A DNA stretch of 64,000 nt from Calocera cornea HHB12733 (lineage: Eukaryota; Basidiomycota; Dacrymycetes; Dacrymycetales; Dacrymycetaceae): positions 26,918-90,917 of the forward strand of contig KV424047.1 of assembly GCA_001632435.1 (NCBI GenBank), in the 5' to 3' direction. Positions within the stretch are counted from its first letter, which is position 1. Every line of letters begins with the position of its first letter. Below, piece by piece: positions 44,847 to 54,118 of this stretch. The notes below the pieces were generated by a model. The model was not told where the DNA came from. It searched no databases and worked only from the letters and a program-made list of their open reading frames with translations. A program made the translations under genes and the position numbers.

Positions 44847-46032
44847 CGAATGGGGTTACGGGGGTGATGCGGAGCGGTGGTGGGGGGGAAGGATGTGTCG
44901 CGGTTGAGAGGAGCCACGTCGTTGCTGTCGTGAAGGGCGCGCTGTATGCTGTGTCTCGAATGAATAATATGGTGTGAATCGATGATCGATGCTGTCGATG
45001 TGCTGCCTTCCGAGGAGGCAGAAGGGAAGACGGTTGAGGTGCACAACGGAGCAGGGGTCGCGTGCTTGGGGAAGGCGTCCTCCTGGGCATACGCATGCGG
45101 TCAAAATTGGCAGGGCCGGCGCGGGGAATGCGGGGTAATTTGATTCCGCCCAGCCCTATTGATGTGACGACGGGGCGTATTAGTAAGTAACTGAATCTGC
45201 TAGCACGATGGGGGACATTGTTGGGTCTCGTCCGACGTGGATTGGGCGCCTCCCATGCAAGATTTCCCCCACTTTCTCTACCACCAGTCAGGTATACCAA
45301 CTAGCCTCTCCCTGTGGTTTTACCCTGAGAATGCAAGCGTCGTGTTGAATATTTCAGAGTCGACAAGTTTCCAGAACATGGCACAACTGAATTTGGAGAT
45401 GACCGATCTTCGCAGGAATATCGATGTTTGGTTTTCGAAGTCCTGGGAAGAGGACGAGGCGGGTTGTGTCGAACGGGCTTTGAGGGCTACTTGGGCACAC
45501 ATGTGCCAAAGCTCCAATGCCAGAATTTCCCTCTCTGGAAGGCCAGGGGATGACATTCTGGAACGACTACTTTCGGAGGGAGTTCGGCTTGAGGTGCCCC
45601 GGAAGGAGGTGTCCTAGAGGTCTGTTGGTGCAGGGGCGTGAGGCGGGTGGCCCACAGATGCTTGAATTTCGTTATGGCTACATCGTCGAGCACCAAGATA
45701 GGCTTCTTACTTGTCTATTGGAGAATATAGACACGTATCTTCTGGTTTTGGTTGAGTAACCGTGTGGTGAGGTACGCTGCGAGCAGGCAGTCAAACTGGC
45801 AGGTTCAGCATGGGGAATGGGTGGGACTCGGATCCGTGAGAGACTGTGCTTCCGTCGAGGTCAAGCACACACGAACTGATACCATCCAGTCTTGCACTCC
45901 ATGTGTAATTGCGGATATAAATTCCATACCGGATATGGATCAAATCGACATACACGTCGCACAATCCCAGCCCTATACATCGCTCCGGTTCCTGACAGCG
46001 TCTCGACACATGCCCCAGGGCCTCCAGGACAT
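44847..46032. other. Region with only weak open frames
   Basis: A plus-strand frame at 45237-45617 (126 codons) and an overlapping one at 45517-45759 are the only sizeable candidates; neither shows a domain, and there is no splice chain joining them. The 5' part is the upstream region of the asteroid-like gene. Confidence 0.45.
45237..45617 (+). CDS. Hypothetical small protein, doubtful
   Basis: An uninterrupted 126-codon frame starting MDWAPPMQDFPHFLYHQSG and containing an acidic stretch SKSWEEDEAGCVERALRATW. I recognise no family. Its amino-acid content is protein-like but nothing else supports it; it could be a decayed gene or chance. Confidence 0.22.
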   Translation: MDWAPPMQDFPHFLYHQSGIPTSLSLWFYPENASVVLNISESTSFQNMAQLNLEMTDLRRNIDVWFSKSWEEDEAGCVERALRATWAHMCQSSNARISLSGRPGDDILERLLSEGVRLEVPRKEVS

Positions 46033-46740
46033 CTACGCCTCCGGTTTGGGAGCCGCGACCGCCGCGATCAGGGCCTCCATCGCCTCCTCCAGTGGTTTCT
46101 GGTATTCCTGAAGCCATGCGTCCTTATCTTCCTCAGTGCCATGCAGAGCGACAGAAGCAGCTGAATAGTATATGGGCAAGGGGTTCAGAATGGAGAAGAA
46201 AACAAACGCACTGCTTGAAACCCTGTTCGACCCGGCGATGAAGTCTCTCGGGAGCTTGATCTCCACCCTCTGCTCAACGAGCTTCATATCCATTCCACCA
46301 CCCATGACCTGGCGTAGCTGCTCGCCCGCCTTGTTCCCGCCTCGCGCTCCGTACGTGACGATTGCGACCGGCTTGCCGACCCACTCGTTGAACAGGTGGT
46401 CGAACGCGTTCTTGAGCTCGCCGGGATAGCCCCAGTTGTACTGCGGGGAAACCACGACGAAACCGGCGCATGAGGAGATGAAGTGTGACCAATTTGTGAT
46501 AGCGGGGTTAATGTACTGCTTCGGATCCTTGATGGCTTGTGGGACGATGTCCTCCACAACCGGGCCGAGGGTGTAGGTCGTGGTGGAGAGATCGACAGGA
46601 ACAACCTCGATACCCGGGCCTTTGGTGCGGGATGCAGCGGTCATGGTGAGGCCGGACGAAACCCAGTGAGCAATACCGGAGCCGTTCGAGCCTTTGCGGG
46701 TCGAGCCGATGAGGACAGCGATGCGGAGAGGAGCAGACAT
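46033..46740 (-). CDS. NADPH-dependent FMN reductase (flavodoxin-like)
   Basis: Exons 46740-46212 and 46160-46033 give 218 residues, normal for the family. The FMN-phosphate loop LIGSTRKGSNG sits at the N-terminus; the second signature is VSPQYNWGYPGELKNAFDHL, followed by AIVTYGARGGNKAGEQLRQV. These proteins bind FMN and use NAD(P)H to reduce flavins, quinones or azo compounds. The 51-base intron (donor AGCA|GTGCGT) lacks a stop in frame, so an unspliced reading also stays open, but the splice gives the expected smooth join before ASVALHG. A TATATA at about 46835 on the upstream side may be its TATA box. Confidence 0.93.
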   Translation of the reverse strand: MSAPLRIAVLIGSTRKGSNGSGIAHWVSSGLTMTAASRTKGPGIEVVPVDLSTTTYTLGPVVEDIVPQAIKDPKQYINPAITNWSHFISSCAGFVVVSPQYNWGYPGELKNAFDHLFNEWVGKPVAIVTYGARGGNKAGEQLRQVMGGGMDMKLVEQRVEIKLPRDFIAGSNRVSSSAFVFFSILNPLPIYYSAASVALHGTEEDKDAWLQEYQKPLEEAMEALIAAVAAPKPEA

Positions 46741-47497
46741 GGTTGATAGGATTCGAGAGGGGTATGTAGAGGTCTTTGTCGGGTAAATCTGTTGGATGCG
46801 GTTGGTTGTTGGGAAGATCGAGCGGACGACCGCTGTTATATACGCCGTTGTTATCGTCGTCGACGGTGTCGCGCAGCGCTACATCGTGGGGAGGTTTCCG
46901 CCGTCGGGACAGCATCTCGATCGTCCGCCGGACCCTGACATATATCGCGTCTTCTGCTGACGTGCTGGCAATTACGTGACTTTTAACGCGCCGCGTCGGG
47001 CAGGACATCGCCGCGACTGCGGCGAGGCCTCATGGTACACCTTTCCGAGTCGGAGCAGACTTGACCGTGCGCCGTTAAGGCGACTTCTTTCTACGGCGGT
47101 AAGAGATACGCAGCACCGAATTTGGATGTGCCGTAGCATTGTTGGACACAGTCGCTCCACTACTGGGGGGGCGTGGGGAGGTATCTCCGCATTCTCACGG
47201 TCTCGATCCACGCACACGTGAAGACGACCGTTGCGGGCTACAGCTCCGACAGCACACTGGACGGCTGTGTAGAAGGTCATAAGGCCGAGTCGGTACCATG
47301 TGCCGACGAAGATACTACTTAGGTTGGAAGGGACGGAGGTCAGCCTTGTCACGTGAGGCGAAGAACGATACAGTTGCCGCAATGCCTCCGTGCACGCGGC
47401 CTCTGTCTTCGAATTTGCGTCCAGGGCATCGTCGCACTGTCTATCGTGCAGACAGGTTGTAATCGAGCCATTCTCGCCCATCTCCTTCTTCTACGAT
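46741..47497. other. Divergent region between the FMN reductase and an F-box gene
   Basis: No gene. It serves both flanking genes as upstream sequence. GTTATATACG at 46833-46842 is a TATA candidate for the reductase. No F-box promoter cassette of the 49-52 kb type is obvious here. Confidence 0.55.
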
Positions 47498-48970
47498 ATG
47501 CGCAAAAGCAGACATATCGCTGAAGTTCCTCCTGCATCCACTGTCGAGAATAACCCAGATCGACCTGACTTCGGCGAACGCTGGAACGCAACGTGCCCTG
47601 CGGACGAGTCCCGTCTCATCGACATCATCAAGTCAGCCGATCTTGAGATCGTATCCATCCAATCCGTCCTGAACGAGAGACAATCTCAGCTGCGCAAGAA
47701 ACAGGACGACCTGTATGCTCTTCGTGCAAGGCGAGCGCCGATCACACGCGTTCCTGACGACGTATTGTCCCTGATCTTCGAGTCTCACGCAGCGGTGTTA
47801 GAACCTAGGATCACCTCAAAAGGTGAACAACCACCATTCCAGATCATCTGTGCACAAGTATCCAGGCGATGGCGAACGGTCGCGTATCATACCGCATCGT
47901 TGTGGTCCAGGTTTCGTATCGCCGATCGACGGTCGCTCGAATATGCAACTTCCCTGACGATGGTCCATCTTTCTCCTTTCGGCATCACACTCGACCTCAA
48001 GTGTTCTGCAACTCGTGCAAAAGGACCCCTCTTCCGCGAGCTTATGGGTTTCGTATCCTGTCGCTCTTCCCGACTGAAGTATCTGCATTCAGACATGTGC
48101 CATCACGCCAATGGACACTTCTTCGACCGGATGGCGTACAGCTTTCCGCTTCTGGAAGCTATCCGACTTACCCCTGGATTTTGCCTTTGGGCCGAAGAGC
48201 TTGACGATCTTTGGGACGGTAGAGGGATCGCCAGCGCCCCTATGCTTCGCGACGTCGCGATTGAAGGCGGCATACTCCCTATGGATTTCCTAGTCTTTCC
48301 TAACATCTCGCGACTTTCCCTTTCCGAGGTGTACGAAGGCATTTGGTACGAGGTCGTCTCACTCTTGGCCGACTTTCCTCGACTTCAGAATCTTCGACTA
48401 AACGATATCACTACACTCCCCGAAGACGACACCATTCACTCAAGAATCTCTCTCAGGCTGGATCATCTTCAGACGCTAACAATTCAAGACTGTACGCCTT
48501 CCTTCATGCGTCCTCCGGTCATGCTGCATTTCTCTAGCCTAATCGCTTTGACACTCATTAGATTGGACTTGAACGTCTTGAACCCTTCAATGGCTACGCT
48601 CTTCCTGCAGCAACTAAACACTGTGACTACTCTAACCATCAGCGGCAAGGATACTGTCGTTCTACTCCTTGGCGCACTGAAAGCCTCTTGCCATGCGGGC
48701 CGCCCTGTTTTACCTCGCTTGACGGAACTTTCTGTTCACATTCAACCCGCCTGTTGTCACGGCTGCTCCACCTCGGCCTCAAAACAAGTCGTCAATGGCT
48801 TGAACTGTCGACTACTCGGCTTCTTGCTCGCTCGACGAAAACTCAACTGCCGGCTGCACGCTCTACGGGTTTCTATGACGGTGCATAATTGGTACCGTCG
48901 GATCTTTGCTGGACAAGTCGCTATTTTCGAATGCTTTCCTAGTACCGAGCTTTATATCCCGGATAGGTAA
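47498..48970 (+). CDS. F-box/LRR-like protein
   Basis: Single exon, 490 residues from the ATG at 47498; an in-frame ATG at 47390 would add an unlikely leader. The opening FGERWNATCPADESRLIDII and the coiled coil before ALRARRAPITRVPDDVLSLIFE are shared with the other F-box loci. The F-box continues IICAQVSRRWRTVAYHTASLWS. Leucine-rich-like strands follow (ISRLSLSEVYEG, LQNLRLNDIT, LQTLTIQDC, LIALTLIRLDLN). It is closest in layout to the minus-strand copy at 58421-60037 (both have HSDMCHHA/HSNMCHHA and LKCSATR). A substrate-receptor role in SCF ligases is inferred. Confidence 0.87.
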   Translation: MRKSRHIAEVPPASTVENNPDRPDFGERWNATCPADESRLIDIIKSADLEIVSIQSVLNERQSQLRKKQDDLYALRARRAPITRVPDDVLSLIFESHAAVLEPRITSKGEQPPFQIICAQVSRRWRTVAYHTASLWSRFRIADRRSLEYATSLTMVHLSPFGITLDLKCSATRAKGPLFRELMGFVSCRSSRLKYLHSDMCHHANGHFFDRMAYSFPLLEAIRLTPGFCLWAEELDDLWDGRGIASAPMLRDVAIEGGILPMDFLVFPNISRLSLSEVYEGIWYEVVSLLADFPRLQNLRLNDITTLPEDDTIHSRISLRLDHLQTLTIQDCTPSFMRPPVMLHFSSLIALTLIRLDLNVLNPSMATLFLQQLNTVTTLTISGKDTVVLLLGALKASCHAGRPVLPRLTELSVHIQPACCHGCSTSASKQVVNGLNCRLLGFLLARRKLNCRLHALRVSMTVHNWYRRIFAGQVAIFECFPSTELYIPDR

Positions 48971-49315
48971 GCCAATGACATACAACCTCCGGAATTCGGG
49001 ACTCATAACTGATCTCAATATTAGTCATTTGAGATGGTAGTCTTCCACAGACTTCCTAAGAAACGGCTTGAAACTACCCTACTCGTTCCGTTTGACAGCC
49101 TATCATTATCGCAGTAGTTCGTAATATTGAGTAAGAGGTGGCACCATGTTGTGCGGTGCATAATACAGTGATCATTCTAGTGTACTGTACTGTGTCTGAC
49201 TAGTTGTGTCGGCGTCCATGCGACGCGTCCGAATTTGCTTCCCTCGCGCGACGCGACGACGCGAGGTTCTCGTCAAATCTTCTTTCCCTTCGACAGCCAC
49301 TAGGCGTACTTCCCC
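48971..49315. other. Spacer with an F-box promoter cassette
   Basis: No gene. It ends with the cassette at 49221-49257 that is repeated at 50473-50509. Confidence 0.6.
49221..49257 (+). promoter_or_regulatory. F-box promoter cassette, copy 1
   Basis: A 37-base block starting CGACGCGTCCGAATTTGC and ending CGCGCGACGCGAC, with two mismatches to the block at 50473-50509. It stands about 190 bases before the truncated F-box reading frame. It holds an ACGCGT and a CGCGCGACGCG run that could bind an MBF-like or CG-rich-binding factor. Confidence 0.6.
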
Positions 49316-49379
49316 GTGTCTCTGACTAGAGGGCTTCAAACGTACAAGCCACTTTGCCTTCCGTGGGCTCCACACGACA

Positions 49380-49530
49380 GTTCATGCCAAGCACGAAGGA
49401 TCCTATCGATGTTTGGAGCGAGGTGGAACGAGGCAGCTACCTGGCAAGAGCGGCAGCTGATGCAGTCAATCGCGCATACGAAGAACGAACTAGAACGCGC
49501 TCGTGCTACACAGGGCATTGTGCATTATCT
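49380..49530 (+). pseudogene. Truncated F-box relic 1
   Basis: The frame reads MFGARWNEAATWQERQLMQS, then IAHTKNELERARATQG, clearly the N-terminal coiled-coil segment of the F-box family (compare FGQRWTEAAPGSERQLLDSI in the intact gene at 50686). After about 40 codons the homology stops before the F-box itself. A family-type promoter cassette is still present upstream, and a hAT-like element lies 220 bases downstream. Confidence 0.78.
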
Positions 49531-49741
49531 CAAGTGCACAACCGCCAACAACTTGAACATGGGATGTAGTGTTTCCAAGCATTCACTCTCCTTTTTCAGA
49601 ATGAGCCTCATAGGCGAGACGCGCTGAAGTGTGGGCATAAACATAGGCTGACTAGACATATTAGTTGATCTCAAGCGGGAAGTTCCAATGCTGGATGTAT
49701 GTGCGTAGTCCTGATCGAGCTAGCTTGTCCTGGCTTCCTCA

Positions 49742-50279
49742 TATGCTATCAGGGATGGCAACGATCCGGTTCAGTCCAGTTCAGTCCCGGAACCGTTCTT
49801 GTTTTTGAGGGCAGCCGGTTTTCGGTCCAGCACTGGTCCAGTCCCAGTCCAGTCCGGTCCTGAACTGGTCCAGGACCGGTCCTCACAGCAGTCTGGTCGG
49901 CCCGAGTAATTGTATCGTTCAACAGTATTTCGCCTCGGCATTCAGCATGGTCGTGATGCAGGGTCTTCTATGTCTTGCCTAGAGCCGTCCCTGCCCATTC
50001 AGACAGCGCGTAGAGGATGACGTTTTGCGGTGCTACTGTAACCTGGCCGGGAGCGACCCGGCACCAATTCGGGGGTGTGTACTCACATCTTTTACGCGTC
50101 TCCTATCTAGTGGGTCCCGTGCGGGATGGACCGGTTCAGGACCAGTCCGGAACGGTTCCTGAGTTTGACACCATCCGGTCTCGGTCCCAGCACCGGTCCC
50201 CAGGACTGGACCAGGACTGGACCGAGAACCGAAGGTTCTCGTGGTTCGGACCGGAACCGATGCCATCCCTATGTGCTAT
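49742..50279. mobile_element. hAT-like MITE, 522 bp with 8-bp target duplication
   Basis: The element spans 49750-50271. The ends are inverted: CAGGGATGGCAACG on the left and, on the other strand, TAGGGATGGCATCG on the right, the usual hAT terminal form (C/T)AGGG. Both subterminal regions are packed with GGTCC/CCGGTTC-like words in opposite orientation, as in many hAT elements. The flanking octamers TATGCTAT (49742-49749) and TGTGCTAT (50272-50279) match at 7 of 8 positions. No transposase is encoded, so it is a non-autonomous copy; the mismatch suggests some age. Confidence 0.82.
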
Positions 50280-50472
50280 TGTATCTTGACATCTAGATGT
50301 GTATATTTACTAATTTATCTCTTCGTGGATGTGCGTATGGGGAAAGGGAAGGCGGGACGTGCAATGAACTCAGCGAGAATTAGAGTTACATGACTAGCTG
50401 TAATTAATCGTGTGGTACTCGCGTTGCGCATGAGAGGTCTGGAACGACGCGATGCGTGTCGCAATGAGCCGA

Positions 50473-50509
50473 CGACGCGTCTGAATTTGCATCCCTCGCG
50501 CGACGCGAC
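50473..50509 (+). promoter_or_regulatory. F-box promoter cassette, copy 2
   Basis: The same 37-base block as at 49221-49257 (two mismatches), about 180 bases before the ATG of the intact F-box gene at 50686. Conservation above that of the surrounding spacer suggests it matters for expression or simply a recent duplication. Confidence 0.6.
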
Positions 50510-50685
50510 TAGGGTCGCGTGACCACAAATACGCGAGTTCCAGTCACAGCTCCAGTCGCAAATCTTACTTCCCCTTCGCGGTCATCGTGCTTCTTTGTTG
50601 GGTTATCTCTCTCTTACCGGCAAGTCATCGGCCGACTCACATACAAAAGAGGAGCTTCACTCTTTTGCCTTCCCCATGACGATCC

Positions 50686-52176
50686 ATGGCAATCAGCAAT
50701 CAGTTTATCGACTTCGGGCAGCGATGGACCGAGGCAGCTCCCGGGTCTGAGCGGCAACTACTTGACTCGATCGCGGACACGAAGAACGAGATAGAGCGCG
50801 TACGTGCAGATTTGAAACGTCAAGAAGCTCGCCTTCAGTCTGAGCTGCAGTGCCAAGAAGCTCGCCTGTTCGCTGCAAGAGCGACGCGTGCACCGATTTC
50901 TCGACTTTCAGATGATATTCTGACGATTATCTTCGAAGCCAACGCCGAGTCAATGCTGCAGCCTCCTGTCGCACGAACAAAGCGAAACGAGGGAAACCCT
51001 GCCGCTTTCCAGCTTGTCTGCTCGCAGGTCTGCCATCGTTGGCGTCAAGTTGCATTTCGTACTTCATCATTGTGGTCGTCATTCTTGATGGAAGACCGAC
51101 GCTCGGTCGACTTTGCCCTTATCATGCTAAAGGGACTATCCTGTCGCTTTGGATTGGTTTTGCGGTTGTACTGCTCAGCCAGCCAGAAGAGACATCCGCT
51201 TATTCGGCGACTCCTTGACGGTGTAACGCCATACATCATGCAATTGATCGCTTTGCGACTTCAAATGTGCAAGCACGCCGTCTATCGTTTTGCTACCAAC
51301 ATCAAGGTTGCGCTTCCTTCTCTCATCGAAGTTCATCATGAACAGCTTCACTTTACCTGTTCTCATCATGACGAGTCCGCGATGGAGTGGATTGGAGAAG
51401 GTTTGCACGCATCTTCCGAGCTACTCCGCCTTCGCTTCAGCAACATGCAGCTGCCATCCAGTTTCCTATCGATGCCTACCGTCGTACGACTACACCTTTA
51501 CCAGGTAGGGTGCCGTAGCTCCAAGCACCTGTTATCATTTCTGTCCAGCATGCCAAATCTCCAGGAGCTCATATTGCACGACGTCAGCGACTGGCACCGC
51601 GATACGGGCGATCTGACGGAAGAAGCGGCTTGTCTCGACGATCTTCGTACACTCAGGCTTTCCCACGACATTTCTGCATTCCAACCTCTCTTCTCCACGT
51701 TTGTTTTCCCGAAACTTCAACATCTATCTATAGAAGACGTCACCATTCCAATGCAACACGTTGTGGCGTTCGTTCAGCACAATAACCAGTCTATCACGCA
51801 CTGCAACTTACACTGGTCGTCTGACCGTGATTACAGCATGGAAGAAGGGATCTCGAAATTCTTGGACATGATGGGCGCCGCCCATTCCCCAGACGGGCCC
51901 CACTTTCCCTCGCTCGTGGAAATCAGACTGTATGACCTTCGGCCAGGGCGGTGGTCGAAAACGCACGAACGTTGCATCCAGCACTTCTCCCGCTCATTGG
52001 CATCATTGGTGGAGAACCGCGTCTCGTCCGGCTGTTCTCTGCGTCGTCTGATTGCATACCCTGCACTCGAGCCGGAGCACCATGCTCTGATCAAAGACAA
52101 AGTTCTTGTGGGATACCGCAAGTCAAAGTATCTAGCAGGTCTCTATGCGGTACTTCCCTCTCTTCCCTCCCCATGA
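50686..52176 (+). CDS. F-box/LRR-like protein
   Basis: Single exon, 496 residues. The N-terminus FIDFGQRWTEAAPGSERQLL leads to a coiled coil with a short internal repeat (KRQEARLQSEL, QCQEARLFAAR). The F-box is RAPISRLSDDILTIIFE ... LVCSQVCHRWRQVAFRTSSLWS. The rest is a weak leucine-rich array (LRLRFSNMQLP, VRLHLYQVG, LQELILHDVS, LRTLRLSHD). It shares an ending motif, SLVENR...LRRLIAYP, with the gene at 54119 (SFVENR...ISRIIVCP), so these two are sister copies. SCF substrate receptor by inference; target unknown. Confidence 0.88.
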   Translation: MAISNQFIDFGQRWTEAAPGSERQLLDSIADTKNEIERVRADLKRQEARLQSELQCQEARLFAARATRAPISRLSDDILTIIFEANAESMLQPPVARTKRNEGNPAAFQLVCSQVCHRWRQVAFRTSSLWSSFLMEDRRSVDFALIMLKGLSCRFGLVLRLYCSASQKRHPLIRRLLDGVTPYIMQLIALRLQMCKHAVYRFATNIKVALPSLIEVHHEQLHFTCSHHDESAMEWIGEGLHASSELLRLRFSNMQLPSSFLSMPTVVRLHLYQVGCRSSKHLLSFLSSMPNLQELILHDVSDWHRDTGDLTEEAACLDDLRTLRLSHDISAFQPLFSTFVFPKLQHLSIEDVTIPMQHVVAFVQHNNQSITHCNLHWSSDRDYSMEEGISKFLDMMGAAHSPDGPHFPSLVEIRLYDLRPGRWSKTHERCIQHFSRSLASLVENRVSSGCSLRRLIAYPALEPEHHALIKDKVLVGYRKSKYLAGLYAVLPSLPSP

Positions 52177-53577
52177 ACCCCCACATTGATACTTCAATAG
52201 CCCTTGATCTGGTACGACTCAGAGACTGAGTGAAGAACGAACAGACCTGGTACTAGTCCTCCTACCCCAGCGCACAAGGTGTCAGATATCGAGCTGAGAT
52301 GGCATTGCACCAAGGAGCCAGCCGCGTGTATGTTTATATATTCTCCTTCATTGCCTAATGAGTGGCTTTGTGCTGTGTTTGGTATACTGTACTTTGCTCA
52401 ATATCGGCGAAGTATTTACGCAGTCGATCTCTCCTCCTAATGGTCCCAGGTGTCTGGTGACAAAACACCGACCGCCAAATACGGTGTATCTTACACATAT
52501 TTGACACAGGAAGGTGTATTACTATAGGGGGACTGACAAGGACCTCTATCAATGAAGGACGCAGCAACAATAGGAACCAAGCAAAAACAAGTTGATCCCG
52601 TCCGGCATGCTACCCGGTATAACATTTTCCAAATTTACTTCCCTCGTGTGACCCAATGACGCGGGTTTCCAGTCACGCGTCTTCTTCGCCTTCTACAGCC
52701 ACCGCGCCTCCTTACTTCCTGATTGCTCTAAACAGCCGACGCGAGACGGCCGCAATCCCACCAGCGGCCCTCCATCCCGTAGCACGGGGACTCTGACCAG
52801 TGCTGATTATCAGGAGTGACAATGACATACAAAAATGGCTCATTGTCAGCCCTTTGCTTTCTTAGGCAAAGCAGCTGGTAATGCGCAGAAAGTGGTACTT
52901 AGTCAGGAGTTTGTATAATCGGTAGCTTAATAGCTCAATTTCATTACTTTTGCTACTGATTTACAGCAGTACTTTACAAGCTGATCACTGTTGCACACTG
53001 CATGTATCAGTAAGCTCTTTCAGAAGGTCAGCAGAGACACTTATACTAAGTGCAGCACACTCACCTTAGAATAGCTCTGATTGTTGCATCCGGTTGATAA
53101 CCAAATGTAGAAGATGGGTACATATATGCACCCAAATACCCATTGTGGCCCTCCAGGAGGAGGTCCAGCAACAGACAGATATACCAGGCAAGCAGGGTGG
53201 AGCAGGGGGGAAGAGTCTGCAAGGTGGGCAGCAGGCAGGGTAGGCAGGGTAGGCAGGGCAGAGCAAGGGGCAGGCACAGTGGCAAGGGAGGCAAGCACAT
53301 GGTGGTCAATGACCAAGACGGGAGCCAGGGACCATGGACTCAGATGCACTGAGTCCCCTGGAGCGGAGGCAAACTCAGCTGCTCTTAGGGGCAGATTGCT
53401 TGACGCGTCTCAGCGGATGCTGATTTCCAGCCCGGAAGAGGATGGAAGTAAATCAGCACCCTATCAGCCCGTTACAGCATACAGCCGCTTGATGGCTGTT
53501 CACCCATGCATAAGTACTTAACTTGCTTACTATCAGACCCTAGTCCGCGTCTAGTGTAGCCTTCACACGACGAACCA
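52177..53577. other. Spacer with a decayed promoter cassette and a probable insertion
   Basis: The 3' flank of the F-box gene is followed by a diverged cassette at 52627-52662 (AAATTTACTTCCCTCG). From about 52800 to 53535 the base usage changes (long purine-rich GGCAGGG/GGTAGG runs on the plus strand) and the block separates the cassette from relic 2. It begins TG and ends CA, but I find no convincing target duplication beyond GACC on both sides. Confidence 0.5.
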
Positions 53578-53795
53578 TCAAACGCGATGTCGATTTCGGG
53601 TTGCGATCGAACAACGCAGCTACCGGGTATGAGCGACAGTTGATGGAATCGATCGCAGACACCAAGGACGAGCTAGCAGGCTCCCGTGCTGCATGGCAGA
53701 AAAACGAAGATCGCCTCCAGTCTGATCTGAAGTGACAAGAAGAAGACCTGGTCCAGGCCAGAGCAACCCGTGCCCCGATCATCCGACTTGTTCGA
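53578..53795 (+). pseudogene. Truncated F-box relic 2
   Basis: It reads VDFGLRSNNAATGYERQLME, then SIADTKDELAGSRAAWQKNE, then DRLQSDLK, a TGA stop at 53733-53735, and QEEDLVQARATRAPIIRL. This is the coiled coil and first F-box residues of the family. The stop replaces the TGC of the intact paralogue (QCQEARL). After the proline of the F-box the homology ends. It is dead by both nonsense change and truncation. Confidence 0.85.
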
Positions 53796-54118
53796 CGCTC
53801 GCGCTCCATACCGATGTCATTGCAAGGCACATTAGTCAGAGAGAGAGGGCCACCTATCATCGTCTTGTACGGATGGCAATCTAGGTTCCCATCTTCGGGC
53901 CTGTCCGAAGCCTCTAAATACTGCTCGCTCATGAAGCTAATTAAGTGTCATTGTCGGTTCGCCGGTGTGTATGAGACAATCTGCACGGTCTGCTTCCGCG
54001 GGTCGGGTCGTCGGCACAGTCACGTCTTCACTTGCTCCGACCATCGGCGCATTGAGGACTTCCTACCTACTTCTCCACGACATCGTCTCCTTACTTGTTC
54101 TCCCAATTTCAGACCGAT
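53796..54118. other. Upstream region of the F-box gene at 54119
   Basis: No gene and no clear copy of the promoter cassette. Text just before the start (CTCCCAATTTCAG) resembles a splice acceptor, so an untranslated 5' exon is possible. Confidence 0.45.
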
